Source of the DNA: Coffea arabica
Lineage: Eukaryota; Streptophyta; Magnoliopsida; Gentianales; Rubiaceae
DNA length: 64,000 nucleotides
NCBI RefSeq assembly: GCF_036785885.1
Contig: NC_092326.1
Span: forward strand, 41,378,287 to 41,442,286
Reading direction: 5' to 3'
Within the stretch, counting starts at the first letter, position 1. Every line of letters begins with the position of its first letter. Positions 12,488 through 24,022 of the stretch are shown here, one piece after another. The notes beneath the pieces were generated by a model. It made no database searches. It worked only from the letters and a program-made list of their open reading frames with translations, and had not been told where the DNA came from. Made by a program: the position numbers and the translations under genes.

Positions 12488-12913
12488 CCCCCCAACACAT
12501 AAAATTTCTTAGACACTTTAGTAAGTATCTAATAAGAACATAGAGATGGCCGATTTGAACCCCAAAACAATTGATGTAGCGAGATCTTCTCGAACATTTC
12601 ATTAAATTAGCGAGATCTTCCTGAACATCATGCAATCTACTGGCTGTTCTTTGGCACCCAAGAATTTGATTTCTGTGTGAACCCTCTATTGATGACACTG
12701 CAATTGAAGTTAGAGGAGGATTGAAGAATACTAATAACAAATTTCAGGCACGGGTTCATTGTCACCCTTCAGTAGAATAAAATGGAAAGTGTGAAGAATA
12801 AAACGAAAAAAATTTTCTCTAACTGGGATATAATACTGCAACCACGCCCTTTTACAGTGCGCAGGACCCTCACAATGTGCTAAAATATGCCTAGACAACG
12901 CATTCCAGGCCAA
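12488..12913 (-). pseudogene. Possible C-terminal remnant of the Ulp1-like gene
   Basis: Open minus-strand segments occur here. One reading contains VDCMMF, faintly like the Asp-Cys-Gly active-site context of C48 proteases but with Gly replaced. The frame is broken and homology weak; position downstream of the better Ulp1-like exons is the main argument. Confidence 0.25.
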
Positions 12914-13102
12914 ACAATTTTGTCATGGCAGTAGAAACTGTAGAGTTCGATGTATGCCATTGAACTATGTCAAATCTGTTCAGACAATAAAACAAATTAT
13001 GCAGATTTTGTAATGAAATGACCTGTGCACCAATATTTAGAGTCACGTGTATAAAGAGTTACACATCAGTGACCTGTACGTTTCACTATGTACGGATTGT
13101 GT

Positions 13103-13310
13103 TACAACCAGTTAGGTGTGTGTTACAATTCATTATAACCAATGAATTTGCAATCAGCAGCTTTTCGTCTGCTGTATTTAAAACTGAATAATATTCCAAC
13201 TAGATATTCCCCGATGTTACAACTAGTGATAATACAACTAGTTAATATTGGATTAACCTTTCCTCTTCTCTTGTTTGTGCTATTACCCTTCAGATAAGCT
13301 GGCAGATAAG
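13103..13310. repeat. Direct repeat, copy 2, within the MULE centre
   Basis: Partner of 12283-12487 (see that entry). Differences are many single bases and small gaps, so the duplication is older than the 2.3-kb arm pair. Confidence 0.7.
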
Positions 13311-13493
13311 CTGGCATCAGACAGCTTATTGAATTTTTCCATTTTTAAAATTCCTTCCTGCAACCAATAACATGGACGAGTATGAGCAGTGTAAAAGACA
13401 TCAGTAATAGTGCGTTGGCTCGTAATACCAATTTAGATATGATGCTGACAAAATTTAGCACATAATAGGATACAGTCCAAATTTCAAACTCAC

Positions 13494-14168
13494 AACTGCT
13501 AGAGGTTCAACGATGTAGCGTTCAAACTTCATACTTTTGGTAGTTCTTCCACCCCAATTCATGAGAAGGGCAAACATGTCAACCACCTAATCAATATCTA
13601 ATGGTTTCCAAAACATGTAATTGACTGTTACAATTGCGTTTACGTATCACTAATCAATCAATAAATTGACGCTCAAATTTTTTTAATAAACATAATAAAC
13701 TACTGACCCGATTCGATACATGCATGCCATTTTCGAGTGTCTTCAAGTCAAGCCGTGTCAGTGAGAATTGAAACATTTGAATAAGTATGTCCCTATCAAA
13801 TCCGAGCCACAATTGAACGATTTACTAATAAAAAATAATCGTACTCCAAAAAACGGACATGTAATAATGAAGTCAATTCTCATCCATTTTCATACTATTT
13901 TCCTGGGCCATCTTACAATGAACCACATGCGTACTTATCGAAGAAAATGGCTCACAAGATCGAATTAATAGTTTTGTCAAGAATCTTACTTGGGATTTTT
14001 GTTGGGGTCCCATGCATATGCAACCACATTTTTATCGTACATGCTTACTGTCACAGGTGCAGGTAGAATGAACTCCGCTGACCGCAGAACGATGCTCTTC
14101 TTTGTTGCACGTGTAGACTTGTGCTTCATCTCAACGTCAGGACCTCCTAAAAAATAAAGAACATGCAT
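13494..14168 (-). pseudogene. Ulp1/C48 cysteine-protease-like relic, three exons
   Basis: C48 proteases remove SUMO or related modifiers, and Ulp1-like genes are known passengers of some plant MULEs. Three minus-strand segments with splice-like borders read in the expected order. About 13990-14168 contains RATKKSIVLRS and VVAYAWDPN. About 13708-13826 contains LTRLDLKTLENG and HVSNR, like the region before the protease core that sets length and entry. 13494-13586 contains VVDMFALLMNWGG and ERYIVEPLAV. Donors read GTAAG, GTCAG and GTGAG. The active-site His-Asp-Cys region is not convincingly found, and stops precede the middle exon, so it is probably dead. The assignment rests on my memory of the family pattern. 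Confidence 0.5.
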
Positions 14169-14179
14169 TTCACATACAA

Positions 14180-15085
14180 TTTATCTGTTGTTGTGTAACA
14201 AATTGTAAAGCATTTTGTAACAGTATTCAAACACAATGTAACTAACAGTCTAGAAACATCAATCGATTAATTTTCAAACTCACTGTAACTGTCCCAATAA
14301 CTATTTTGTAACGCCCTTCAAACACACTGTAACTAACACTCTTCAAACAGTTTTGTATTAATTTTCAAACACACTATAACTTCCCAATAACTATTTTGTA
14401 ACAACCTACAATCACACTGTAACATGTAATCATCAAACATGGAGTTTTGTATTAGTTTTCACATTCTAACTTCCCAATGAAGTATTTTGTAACAACTTTC
14501 AATAACATTTAACTTTCTAATAACTATTTTGTAGCAACCTACAAACACTTCGTAACTAACAGTTTACGAATATGGAGTTCTGTACTAATTTGCAAACTAT
14601 ACCTTCCCAAATAACTATTTTGTAACAATTTTTGAACATACTGTAACTTCCCAATAACTATTTTGTAACAACCGACAAACACTTCGTAACCAATAGTCTT
14701 CAAATATGGAGTTTTGTATTAATTTTCAAACTGCAACTTCTCAAATAACTATTTTGTAACAGTCTTTGAACGCACTATAACTTTCCAATAACTATTTTGT
14801 AACAACCTACAAACACTTCGTAACTAACAGTCATCATATATGAAGTTTTGTATTAATTTTTAAACTGTAACTTCCCAATAACTAATTTTATAACAAACTA
14901 TAAACCCACTGTAAACAGTCTTTAAATATGGAGTTTTGTATTAATTTTTAATCTGTAACGTCCCAAGTAATTTTTTTCGTAACAATCTTTAAACACACTG
15001 TAACTTCTTAATAACTATTTTATAACAATCTTCAAACACGATGTAACTAACAGTTTTTCAAACACACTGTAACTTCCCAATTGGC
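14180..15085. repeat. Minisatellite: nested ~45-base units in ~130-base periods
   Basis: The phrase CAATAACTATTTTGTAAC recurs about every 45 to 90 bases. The phrase ATGGAGTTTTGTATTAAT recurs near 14440, 14573, 14703, 14837 and 14927, a larger period close to 130. Sequence between is 'acaaacacttcgtaactaacagt' type. It lies between the acidic ORF and the Ulp1-like exons, so it would be intronic in a minus-strand gene. Confidence 0.85.
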
Positions 15086-15307
15086 TTAACATGACATTAG
15101 GCTTATCTGGATGTGGTTGAAATAAAGTCATACTTAATTATTATACTCAATTCAGTTTGTCGTGTCCGTTTTATATGCAGCTGACATTGGTGTGTTATAA
15201 CACTATGCCTACAAGTTTTGAATGATGACTAGTGACAATTCAGACCCATATACATAGCATCATGATGGTATAAACAGAGTTACCGTGTGTGTATATAGTT
15301 GTTACAG

Positions 15308-15995
15308 TCATGTTATTTGAATTAGAACCTTATGAATATTATAACTGTACCAACCTTTCCACTTTCGACCATATGATCGCAACCTACATGGTGCTTCTAG
15401 CTGATGTAGATGTGACGTCGATGCACTAGCGTTCAAAGGTGGTTGCACCGTTGATTGATCTTTTTCGGCAAGTTCTATGACATTTGACCTATATTGCTCA
15501 TGCTCTTGCTCTTGAAGGTGTATAATGCTTCCTTGCTCAGTTGTTGTCATGGTGGCCCCTTGTTGCAATCCCTGACTGATGTTATCGGGTACGACTGATG
15601 AGGTAGGAATTGGATTCTCCATGCCCATTACATCTTCATTCAGCTCTAGGTTTGGAATGGCTTCAATATTTGTCCTCGTATTAGCATCGTCTTCTTCACT
15701 CTGCAATGCATTATACTCAACTTCTTCAGACCCTTCCGCATCAAATTCATCAGCATCATCCTCCTCATCGTTGCCCCCTTCTTTGGCAGATTGAAATTCC
15801 AGCTCTTCTTCGGTATCAGGACTCTTGTGCATTGTATAGTCCTCCTGTATAGGTTTTTTTTCCTTTGTCCAATGCTTCAGGCCCAGAAGTGGAAGCTTTT
15901 GCTCTTGGCTGAGAAGCGAGCATTTCTGCAATCTTTAATATTCTTCGTTGGCTGCTAACAGCAATGTTATACAGCTCATTTAACTCAACCTGCAG
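15308..15995 (-). pseudogene. Acidic protein segment upstream of the Ulp1-like relic
   Basis: A minus-strand frame 15308-15931 encodes a strongly acidic, low-complexity stretch (EEEL, NDEEDDADEFDAEG, SEEDD) ending in a basic RLRSYGRKWKG followed by a GT donor near 15352. Just upstream another frame reads more naturally (NELYNIAVSSQRRI, EMLASQPRAKAS), suggesting a frameshift near 15830. Such acidic linkers are common in front of Ulp1-like domains of transposon proteins. It may be the middle of a minus-strand gene starting in the right-arm FAR1 copy. Function unknown; the linkage is inference. Confidence 0.4.
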
Positions 15996-16131
15996 TTACA
16001 TGACGACATTATCAATCCATAAATGACCCACATGCTCTCAAGAATGGAATACAATACATGCATATACAATACTACATTTAAGTGAAAGTTCTTAATTTAA
16101 TATTTGTACTGCTGGCTTAGATTCTATAACT

Positions 16132-16839
16132 TTAAATTCTATGGTAATAAATAAAATGGTCAACGCGAACATCAGCCCAAAAGATATTAGTTATCTGCCC
16201 TTCACAATTCAGCTGTACGGCATGAAAAAAGGATGGATTCTCGAGTGTTTGCTCTTGAAAATAATTCAGCATGTTACCTGCTTCTCCATATTTCAAACTC
16301 CTTTCCCGTCGAGTACGAAGATATCGTTTCAGGTCTTCCCGAGTATATCCCACATTTTCCATCCCACCTGCCTCCTTTCCCATAAACTCATGGCTCTGTT
16401 TCAATGAAATCCCAGCATCCTCGCTTGTTTCAACTTGGAATCCTTGAGCCTCACTCACTTTTCTTTGTAATGGCATCATGTGCGAACATTAAGCAATGTG
16501 CAACTCATGGTTATGTTCTAAGATAAGGTCATGTACACGGTACTTCATTATCTCTCTAAGCAACACAATAACCATTTTAGTTCCACACCCTGTTTTCGTC
16601 GGCGCTCGTGTCATTTTTGGCATCACATCACCTTCGTACTTGCGTTTTACACCTTCCTTGCAGTAACTATATCTCCTAGACGTCGTCACACCGTCTTTGT
16701 CTTTATTTAGATAGTCTTTGCATACATTAAAATCCGTTTTAAAGGCATAGTTGTTGTAAAACTTGTACGCATCCTCTTCACTATTGAACTCCATTTCTAA
16801 TTCAGGGGTCCTATCTTCTACCAATTTGTTACAATCCAT
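16132..16839 (-). pseudogene. Second copy of FAR1 domain and transposase start (right arm)
   Basis: Near-identical reverse copy of 8695-9366: FAR1 zinc domain at 16489-16839, the same TAA stop separating it from the next frame, then 16132-16479. Differences such as Lys/Glu (EKD/EED), Arg/Met and Ile/Met show it is an independent copy. After GCTGATGT the sequence diverges from the transposase, so catalytic residues are absent. It faces the Ulp1-like relic and could have supplied a promoter and 5' exons to it. Confidence 0.85.
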
Positions 16840-18463
16840 TACTTCTGCTCCTACTAATTATGCATCAAACACCTTAATTTGCAGCAGTTCATGAATGGTA
16901 TGTACATAAACGACAACATAAATGTATATTACCATTCATAATGTGTTATGTTACACACATTATTCGTATACCAAATCCTATTATTACGTTCATCGATATG
17001 ATTAATATTGTACAAATACTCGTACACCAAATCCTATTATACTCTAAGACAACGATATTATGTATGTACAAATACAACTCAGTGTACAATAAGTTATACA
17101 TATTGTAATGTGTTGGTCACATGTTGTAAGTATATTTTAACTGTATGTACATCCACTCGGATGATTATATTTAGGTTCTAGGTACTTTGTTCACTGGACC
17201 TTATGTCATTCGTCAATGACAACCGCCTAAGCCAACTCCGTATTTTTTACTATTTCTATATTTTGAGGGCCAAATAAGCATTTTCTACTCATTGTAATAT
17301 ATTTATTACATCATGTAATTTACTTACAACACCAGGTACACCCATTTATTATTCACATAGGTCGGTCTTTTCCTCTGTTTTACCTCATTTAATTCTGCAC
17401 CTCCATTATATACACACTGCATGGTCAGGAGAGAAGGGCAAACTAAGATTTTGTCATGAGTATGGACCAACTATTAGATGCACAATGATTCATATCAATT
17501 GTAATACAGTACCTATAACCTGTAACTAATTTACAACAGGATGTACATTCGTTCACTTGTTACATGTGACTTTATTTCTCTCATCTTTCACTAATTCCGC
17601 TTGATTTCAATACATACCCCTGGGTCTTCCGATGACTACTATCCCATTATAGTTCATCACTGAAAAGCTAAATGCTCACACACACACACAGATACGGTAC
17701 AATTTTACTATTCTTCTATCATCTTCATATGATGTCTTCAGTGAATCTAATTTCATCTTTCATTTAACAGATGTGCATTTGGATGACAAATAATTGGCCA
17801 CAGTTAGTTATATGGTTCTGTCACGTTACCTTCGTCTGCTAATGCACTCTACATTTCACCAAATTCAGAGAGTGCAGCTGCTTCAGCTATTAAGTTGAAG
17901 GACAGAATCTGGTGTTTTATGACATGTTGAATTTCCTCTGTTTGCTTCTACCTTCCTGCAAGCCTTGTAAGCATTTAAAATGGATACAACATTTGCTGAC
18001 CCAGTCACCAAAGTCTCTTCTCAGTTTCTCGGTAACACTCTCGGACGGAAATTGTGTCGAGTTTTCTGAGAAAAGAAAACTAAGATAAGAGTTTTCTGTC
18101 AACTCCCTATCTTCAGACGGAGCACGCCAAGCCTCTTCCTTCAGCTCTCTGAATTTTGTGCTACAGTTTTCTAAGAAAGAAAACTGAGATACGAGGTTTC
18201 TGAAAAAAGAAAACTGAGCTCCCTATCTTCAGACGGAGTACGCCAAGCCTCTTCCCTCAATTTCGTTTTGTACGGCTAATTCAAAATTTCAATTTGCTTT
18301 TCAAAATTTCAACTCTACCGTTTGCTCCGTCTAATTCCGTTTGGAAGTCCAAATTTTTTAATTTGGAACGGCGTCGTTTTTGCCCCTTCTTAAGCCTTCT
18401 TGACGTGGATCATTTTTCTCCTCATGTTTTTGCTTGTGAGAGGACAGTTCAGGAGCGGTCGGC
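16169..18463 (-). repeat. Right arm of the MULE inverted repeat
   Basis: Reverse complement of 7070-9366 at nearly the same length (2295 against 2297 bases), including the internal direct repeat near the end and the microsatellite-like CA run near 17680 (GT run near 7848 in the left arm). Confidence 0.9.
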
Positions 18464-18479
18464 TTGACGACCGCTCCTG
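18450..18479. repeat. Head-to-head MULE terminus palindrome
   Basis: CAGGAGCGGTCG, six-base spacer GCTTGA, then CGACCGCTCCTG: a perfect 12-base inverted repeat. The first half is the right terminus of the large element. The second half equals the outermost 12 bases of the same terminus (compare 7072-7083) pointing the other way, then sequence changes to the flanking locus. Confidence 0.9.
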
Positions 18480-18722
18480 CCCCGTATCCAAAAATTCCAA
18501 ACAAAGAGAGGGGGAGAGAGTGGGCAGGGAAATCAAAAAATTGGGGGATGAATTCAATTTTTGCTTAGAGGATTGCTTACTTTTCCAGCAATGAAGAAAG
18601 ATTTTTGAGGAGAAACGCTTTCAGATGAGTATTATTTCTTTACTGTTTCTTTGTTTTCCCCCTTCCTGGGGATGAGATTCTTCAGGTTTCGTGCTTTCTT
18701 GTTGCATAATCTTCTTCAAGTT

Positions 18723-19848
18723 CCCTGCTTTCTTGCTGCATATAACCGATTTATCTATTATTTGCATTCAATTATGACTTAAAGCCAAATTATTCGTGAA
18801 CTTGTCCCTGTGCATGGGTTCTGTTATAAGGGAGATTTAGACATTCTTTGTTTTATGTTGAAGCACTTTGAAAATCAAAAAAGAAAGACAAAAAGCAATT
18901 GGATGCCAGTTATTTCTATAGAAGTTAAATGGCGTTAAATTGATCACCAGTTCTTTGCACATGTTTATATCATGCTTGAAACCTGCTCTGATAAAGAAAA
19001 AAAAGAAAAAGAAAAAAAAGCCAGTAGATGATTGACTAGATATTTTGGCCTCAGATAATATAGGTGATTGAATCACAAACTCCCGGTAGTTTGAATACTA
19101 TTCCATCTGTCCTTTGTGGCTTATTTTATCTGCTCGTGTGCCTATTCATTTGATGGGTTATGGGTCCTTTTTTTTGTAAGCCGCAAAGGGATAGAATGTA
19201 TATGTCTAAACCACATGGAGTTTTTGAGTCACGCAACTAAATTATCCAGGGCAAACAATACTAGTGAATACTTATTGCTTCCCTGCTTTCTCGCTGCATA
19301 TAACCGATTTATCTGTTATTTTCTTTCAATTATGACTTAAAGCCAAATTATTTGCGAACTTGTCCCTGTGCATGGGTTCTGTTTTAAGGGAGATTTAGAC
19401 ATTCTTTGTTTTATGTTGAAGCACTTTGACAATCAAAAAAGAAAGACAAAGAACAATTGGATGCCAGTTATTTCTATGGAAGTTAAATGGCGTTAAATTG
19501 TTCACCAGTTCTTTGCACATGTTTATATCATGCGTGAAACCTACTCTGATAAAGAAAAAAAGAAAAAAAAAAAAAAAGAAAAAGAAGCCAGTAGATGATT
19601 GACTAGATATTTTGGCCTCAGATAATATAGGTGATTGAATCACAAACTCCTGGTAGTTTGAATACTATTCCATCTGTCCTTTGTGGCTTATTTTATCTGC
19701 TCGTATGCCTATTCATTTGATGGGCTATGGGTCCTTTTTTTTGTAAGCCGCAAAGGGATAGAAGGTATATGTCTAAACCACATGGAGTTTTTGAGTCACG
19801 CAACTAGATTATCCAAGGCAAAAAATACTAGTGAATACTTATTGCTCA
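18723..19848 (+). repeat. Internal tandem duplication in copy A, period ~558
   Basis: 18723-19279 is repeated at 19281-19848 with few changes: 'gctgcatataaccgatttatc', 'tctgataaagaaaaaa', 'tttggcctcagataatatagg' and 'tagtgaatacttattgct' occur in both. Copies B and C have this segment once. Confidence 0.9.
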
Positions 19849-19949
19849 CTTTTGGCATTTTGATTAGTTTACTTTAGATTTTCTGTTGCGTGGTCTGTTT
19901 ACATTGTTGAATTATGCAATTTATCTTTTCTTACTTGTTTTTGCATCAG

Positions 19950-19997
19950 CTGTCTTTGGTTATGCAAGAAGTACTTATTGAAAGACATGTAGCTTAG
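19950..19997 (+). other. Exon-like 16-codon segment, copy A
   Basis: Follows a pyrimidine-rich stretch ending in CAG and reads LSLVMQEVLIERHVA then TAG. Copies B (24023-24070) and C (36104-36151) keep the same frame and stop. Third-position changes at the Ser and Leu codons are silent, while Gln/Leu and Val/Ile are replaced. It may be the end of a short coding sequence; no upstream partner exon was identified. Confidence 0.4.
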
Positions 19998-22921
19998 TTT
20001 CAGTTATGCTGCCTAGGCATGTTCTGTAGTAATTTGCCTATTGAATGATGGTATTCCTTTTTGTCATATTTTGGATGACACCTAACTGATGTTGATGCTT
20101 AGATGGAAATTCTCAAAAGAAAAAAAACAAAGAAAGAAAAAGAAAACAGACTTGTCTCAGTTACTAAAGACTTAGAATTGATTGCTGATAGTTTCTTTTG
20201 TTATTGAATGGCAATAAATTGTTGCTTTCCCTCATTAGGCTTTGATTTTTCACTCGTGAGAATGCGCATGACCCACTTTTGGTTTCTTTGTATTCCATCA
20301 GCCTTCATTTTGAGCTACAGGTACTCTTTTGTAAGTTACAAGGGTTAGAAAATATATTGTCATACTTTCTTTGATATAGCTTCTGAAAGTCATTTTGCTA
20401 GGAAGAAATTTCAGCTTCCTGTCACCCAAGAGGGATGGGCCTTTCCATTTATGATTTCCTGTCATTTGGTCTGATTTTCCTTTTCACCATTCTTCAATTT
20501 TTTTGTTGGAATTTTTACTCTGCTCGTGCTTCTGTCTATGGGTTACATGTCTTAGGCAAAGCCCCCATTTTAGGTGCTATCCATTTTCCCTTTTATTGCT
20601 TATCTTATCCTCTTGTCCACTTCATGGAGTATGAGTAATTGCCAAAGATGCAATGGAGTAGAATAGCATTTCACAAAGTGGTATACAAAAAGTGTTAGTT
20701 GACCCATGATGTCCTTCGAATAGTCTAAACACATAAAATGAACTCTTTGGACCCAAATAACATCAATCACAAATTTGCTTCCTTAATTCTTAGATTGAAA
20801 ATCTGGTTCTAATGAAAGCCATTTATTTATTACTATCCATGGCACCATCTTCAGTGCTAGAGCAGCCAATTGCGCATGCCTATCTCCTTTTTTTCTGGGA
20901 TTTAAAATCCTGCAATTTTTTGGCCCCTCATTACTGCAAGCATTTCTGACTTAGTCCCAGTAGGTTCATTAGTCTATATCAACTCTCTCCAACCACCTCA
21001 CGGTTAGATTTCAAATTTTCTAGCGTGATTTTCGATTCTCTCCATTGGGTTTCGTTCTCATATGGTATTGGCATAATTCAAAAATATATGTGGAGCACAT
21101 TGACTGATTGTGCAGTTTATTTCAGACTTCAATTTGAAAATGATTAAAATCAATAGAAATATTAGTCAAAGGGCTTAAAGTAGGCTACAAGTCATTATTT
21201 ACTAAACTTTTTTGGCCTCAAATAGTGTAATTTCATGACTGAAGGCCTCTTATGGTTTAAATGACTGCCGTTGGCCCTATATGGCTTATTTTATCTACAC
21301 ATTTTCGATTGGGAATGGGTTTTTTATTTGTAAGCCAAAAGGGGTAGATGGTACCATATGGAGTTTTTGAATCATGCAAGTACACTATTTGTGGCCAAAA
21401 TTCTTAAGTGAATGATTTACTTGTTGCCTACATTAAAATCTCTGACTAATACTTCTGATGATTTTAGACATTTTGAGACTGAAGAAAGAAACAAAACTGC
21501 ACAATCAGTCCTTGAGCTTGGTTATATTTTTGATCTATGCCGCTTATCATTAGAGATTGAAACCCAACAAAGATAATCCTAAATCACATAAGAAAATTTT
21601 GATTCTAATGTAGAAATGGCTGTATATTGTTAATAGAGACTAATGAACTTAATGGAAAGCATTGGGTGATGCTTAGGGTAGTGAGGGACAAAAAAGGGCA
21701 GGATTTTAATTTTCAGAAAAGAGAAGATACGTATGCAATTAACGCCTCTAGATTTCCTGTGGGTGCCATGGGTAGAGAACTGAAAACTTTCATTACAACT
21801 AAAGTTTCAATTCTGAGAATTTTGAATGCAATTTTGTTTTTGATGTTGTTTGGATCTAAATAATTCATTGCTATGTGTTTAGACTCTTGGAAAGACTTCA
21901 TTCGTCAACTGCATGGGTCTTTGTATGCTTCTTATGTAAGGACATTGTAGTTTAGGATTTAAATTGAATATGACATGAGGGACTAAGTGTTGCATCTTTT
22001 TGGATTCTAAGATCTATTTGGTTCTCTGTAATCTGGATGAGTTACTCCAATTCTATTTTGTGGGTCCATTACAAGCTTAAAATGTTATCAATAGATTTTA
22101 TTGTAAATAAGAAGTACTGTGGTGAAATTCATATAGAAATGAAAAAGGTTAATTAGGAACTAAAAGTCAGCTTTTTAGAAGTTCCAGACATTTACAAGAA
22201 AGCATATTGCACTAAGTTTCATTTAAAGGTTGTTCTTGATTATTCTACAAGGTTTAAGGCAAAGAGTACTGAAAACATGCTAAGGTTAGTAAGAAGTTAG
22301 GTGAATTGGGTAGAGTCATACTCTCTGCTAGCATATATAGGACTTGCATATAAGGATTTTGCACTTTGATGTATAAATTGAATATTCAAGTGGTGACAGG
22401 GGGCAACGTATATATGCATTTTGTTGCAAAGTGATTGAGTTTCTTGAAATTTATTTGTGGATTGTGAATTATTTGGAGTATCGCCTATGAATTTTATGCT
22501 TGATTAGTAGTGCTCTTGTTAAATATGTGGAGAACAGGAAAAAAAAAGGTTATTTAGAACAGAAACATAGGTTCGAGAAATCCCAAGAATTTCCCAAGTG
22601 TATTGCCACAAGGTTCATTTGGACCTCTTTTGGCATTCTATAAGACTTGAGATAACCAAAACTTTCCAAGTTCAGTTAGAAGTTTGCTGTTTTGTGCAGA
22701 GTTTGGTTCCTTTGCAGGCGTTTAGAGGACTGGTAAACAAGGATGCTGGACTTTGGGATTTAATTGAAGGTCCAGATGTGACACGAGGAACAGAGTGTCG
22801 CATCTTTTGGACTCTGTCCAATTTATGATTAATCCATCCAAACCAACCTGTTTGAGTTTACCATTGGTATTTGGACCACACTAGTGACCGAAAATTAGTC
22901 ATTTACTGACACCCAGTAGCC

Positions 22922-22932
22922 TCTACATAAAG
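22922..22932 (+). promoter_or_regulatory. Promoter-like TATA of copy B
   Basis: TCTACATAAAG lies 60-70 bases before the purine-rich putative 5' UTR. The same context ('tgacacccagtagcctctac') precedes copy C at 34908. Conservation between copies is the only support for a promoter. Confidence 0.35.
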
Positions 22933-24022
22933 CTCACATTTGTATTCTCACTTTCCAAAAATTCAAAACAGAGCGAGGGGGGAGAGAGGGCAGAAAGGTT
23001 CATGTGAAGAGAATTGCTTTCTTTTCCAGCAGTGGTGATAGATTTTTGAGGAGAAACGCTTTCAGATGAGTATTATTTCTTTTCTATTTTTTTCCCCCCT
23101 TCTCGTAGATGAGATTCTTTGAGTTCCGTGCTTTCTTGCTGCATATAACTAATTCATCTTTAATTTGATATCAATTATGACTTAATCCCTAATTCATTGT
23201 GAATTTTGTCCCTGTACATGTGTTTGCATATAGTGGCTGTAGTGTAGATTGCTGTTTTTTTAATTTGTTTTATTCTGGTTTTTACATGTTAGAAACTGAA
23301 GGTATTAGGAATTTTTCTATCTGCCTCTATATTTTGTTCTGTTTTACGGGAGATCTAAACAATCTTTGTTTTTGTGTTGAAGCACTTTGAAAATAAAAAA
23401 AGAAAGAGAAAACTGAATTCAATACCAGTTATTTCTATTGAAGTTAAATGGCGTAAAATTGATCACCAGTTATTTGTACATGTTTATATTATGCTTGAAG
23501 GGTTTAGGGTAGTTACATGGAATTCTGTATTATAATTTTTTTATTGTCTAATTTGGGTTTTAATATCTGATGATAAATGGCATAATTAGAAACATCCATT
23601 GTGCTTGAAAACTGCTTGCATGTATATCATGTTTCATACTCTGATAAAGAGAAAAAAAAAAAAAAGAAGCCAGACTAAATATTTTGGCCTCAGACAGTGT
23701 AGGTGATTAAATCACAAACTCCCAGTAGTTTGAATACTATTCCATCTACCCTTTATGGCTTATTTTATCTACTCGTATGCCTATTCGTTTGATGGGTTAT
23801 GGGTCCTTGTTTTTTGTAAGTTGCAAAGGGATAGGAGGCATAAGTTTAAACCACTTGGAGATTTTGAGCCATGCAACTAGAGTATCCAGGGAAAAAAATA
23901 TTAGTGAATGCTTATTGCTTACTTTTAAAACATTGATTAGTTTACTTTAGATTTTCTGTTGTGTGGTCTATTTACGCTATTGAATTATACATTTTGTCTT
24001 TTCTTGCTTGTTTTTGCAGCAG

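Larger units (their letters stand above)
7070..18463. mobile_element. Large Mutator-like element (FAR1-type MULE) with 2.3-kb inverted arms
   Basis: Both ends begin GCCGACCGCTCCTGAACTGT (7070 inward; 18463 inward on the other strand). Similarity of the two halves continues without a large gap for about 2.3 kb. Contents: FAR1-domain MULE transposase pseudogene on the plus strand (8695 to about 10715, with possible short 3' exons to about 11910); a second copy of only its N-terminal half on the minus strand in the right arm; and a minus-strand Ulp1-like relic in the centre. Nine-base flanks (7061-7069 and 18464-18472) do not match, so there is no target duplication. The right end abuts a mirror-image copy of its own terminal bases. 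Ordinary MULE ends are a few hundred bases or shorter. Confidence 0.85.
18484..22860 (+). repeat. Duplicated locus, copy A
   Basis: Aligns with copy B (22.9-27.86 kb) over most of its length and with copy C in parts. Order of shared landmarks: a purine-rich 5' stretch ('gagagggggagagag'), 'gaggagaaacgcttt', AT-rich stretch with a poly-A run, a CTGTC exon-like segment at 19950, 'ttcagttatgctgcc', then from about 20380 a block nearly identical to 25400-27860. The upstream promoter-like part found before copies B and C is missing here and replaced by the MULE end. No recognised protein. Confidence 0.85.

Noticed and set aside
14180-15085. CRISPR-like regular spacing
   Set aside because: Units run together without unique spacers, and the genome is eukaryotic; this is a minisatellite.
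20040-20110. C/D-box snoRNA-like words (ATGATGG ... CTGATG) in the duplicated locus
   Set aside because: Box C is imperfect, no terminal stem closes it, and the spacing varies between copies.
20435-20638. A 67-codon hydrophobic frame repeated at 25464 and 34110
   Set aside because: Copies share DNA identity outside the frame as well, so conservation comes from duplication. The third copy differs by many replacements and there is no known family.
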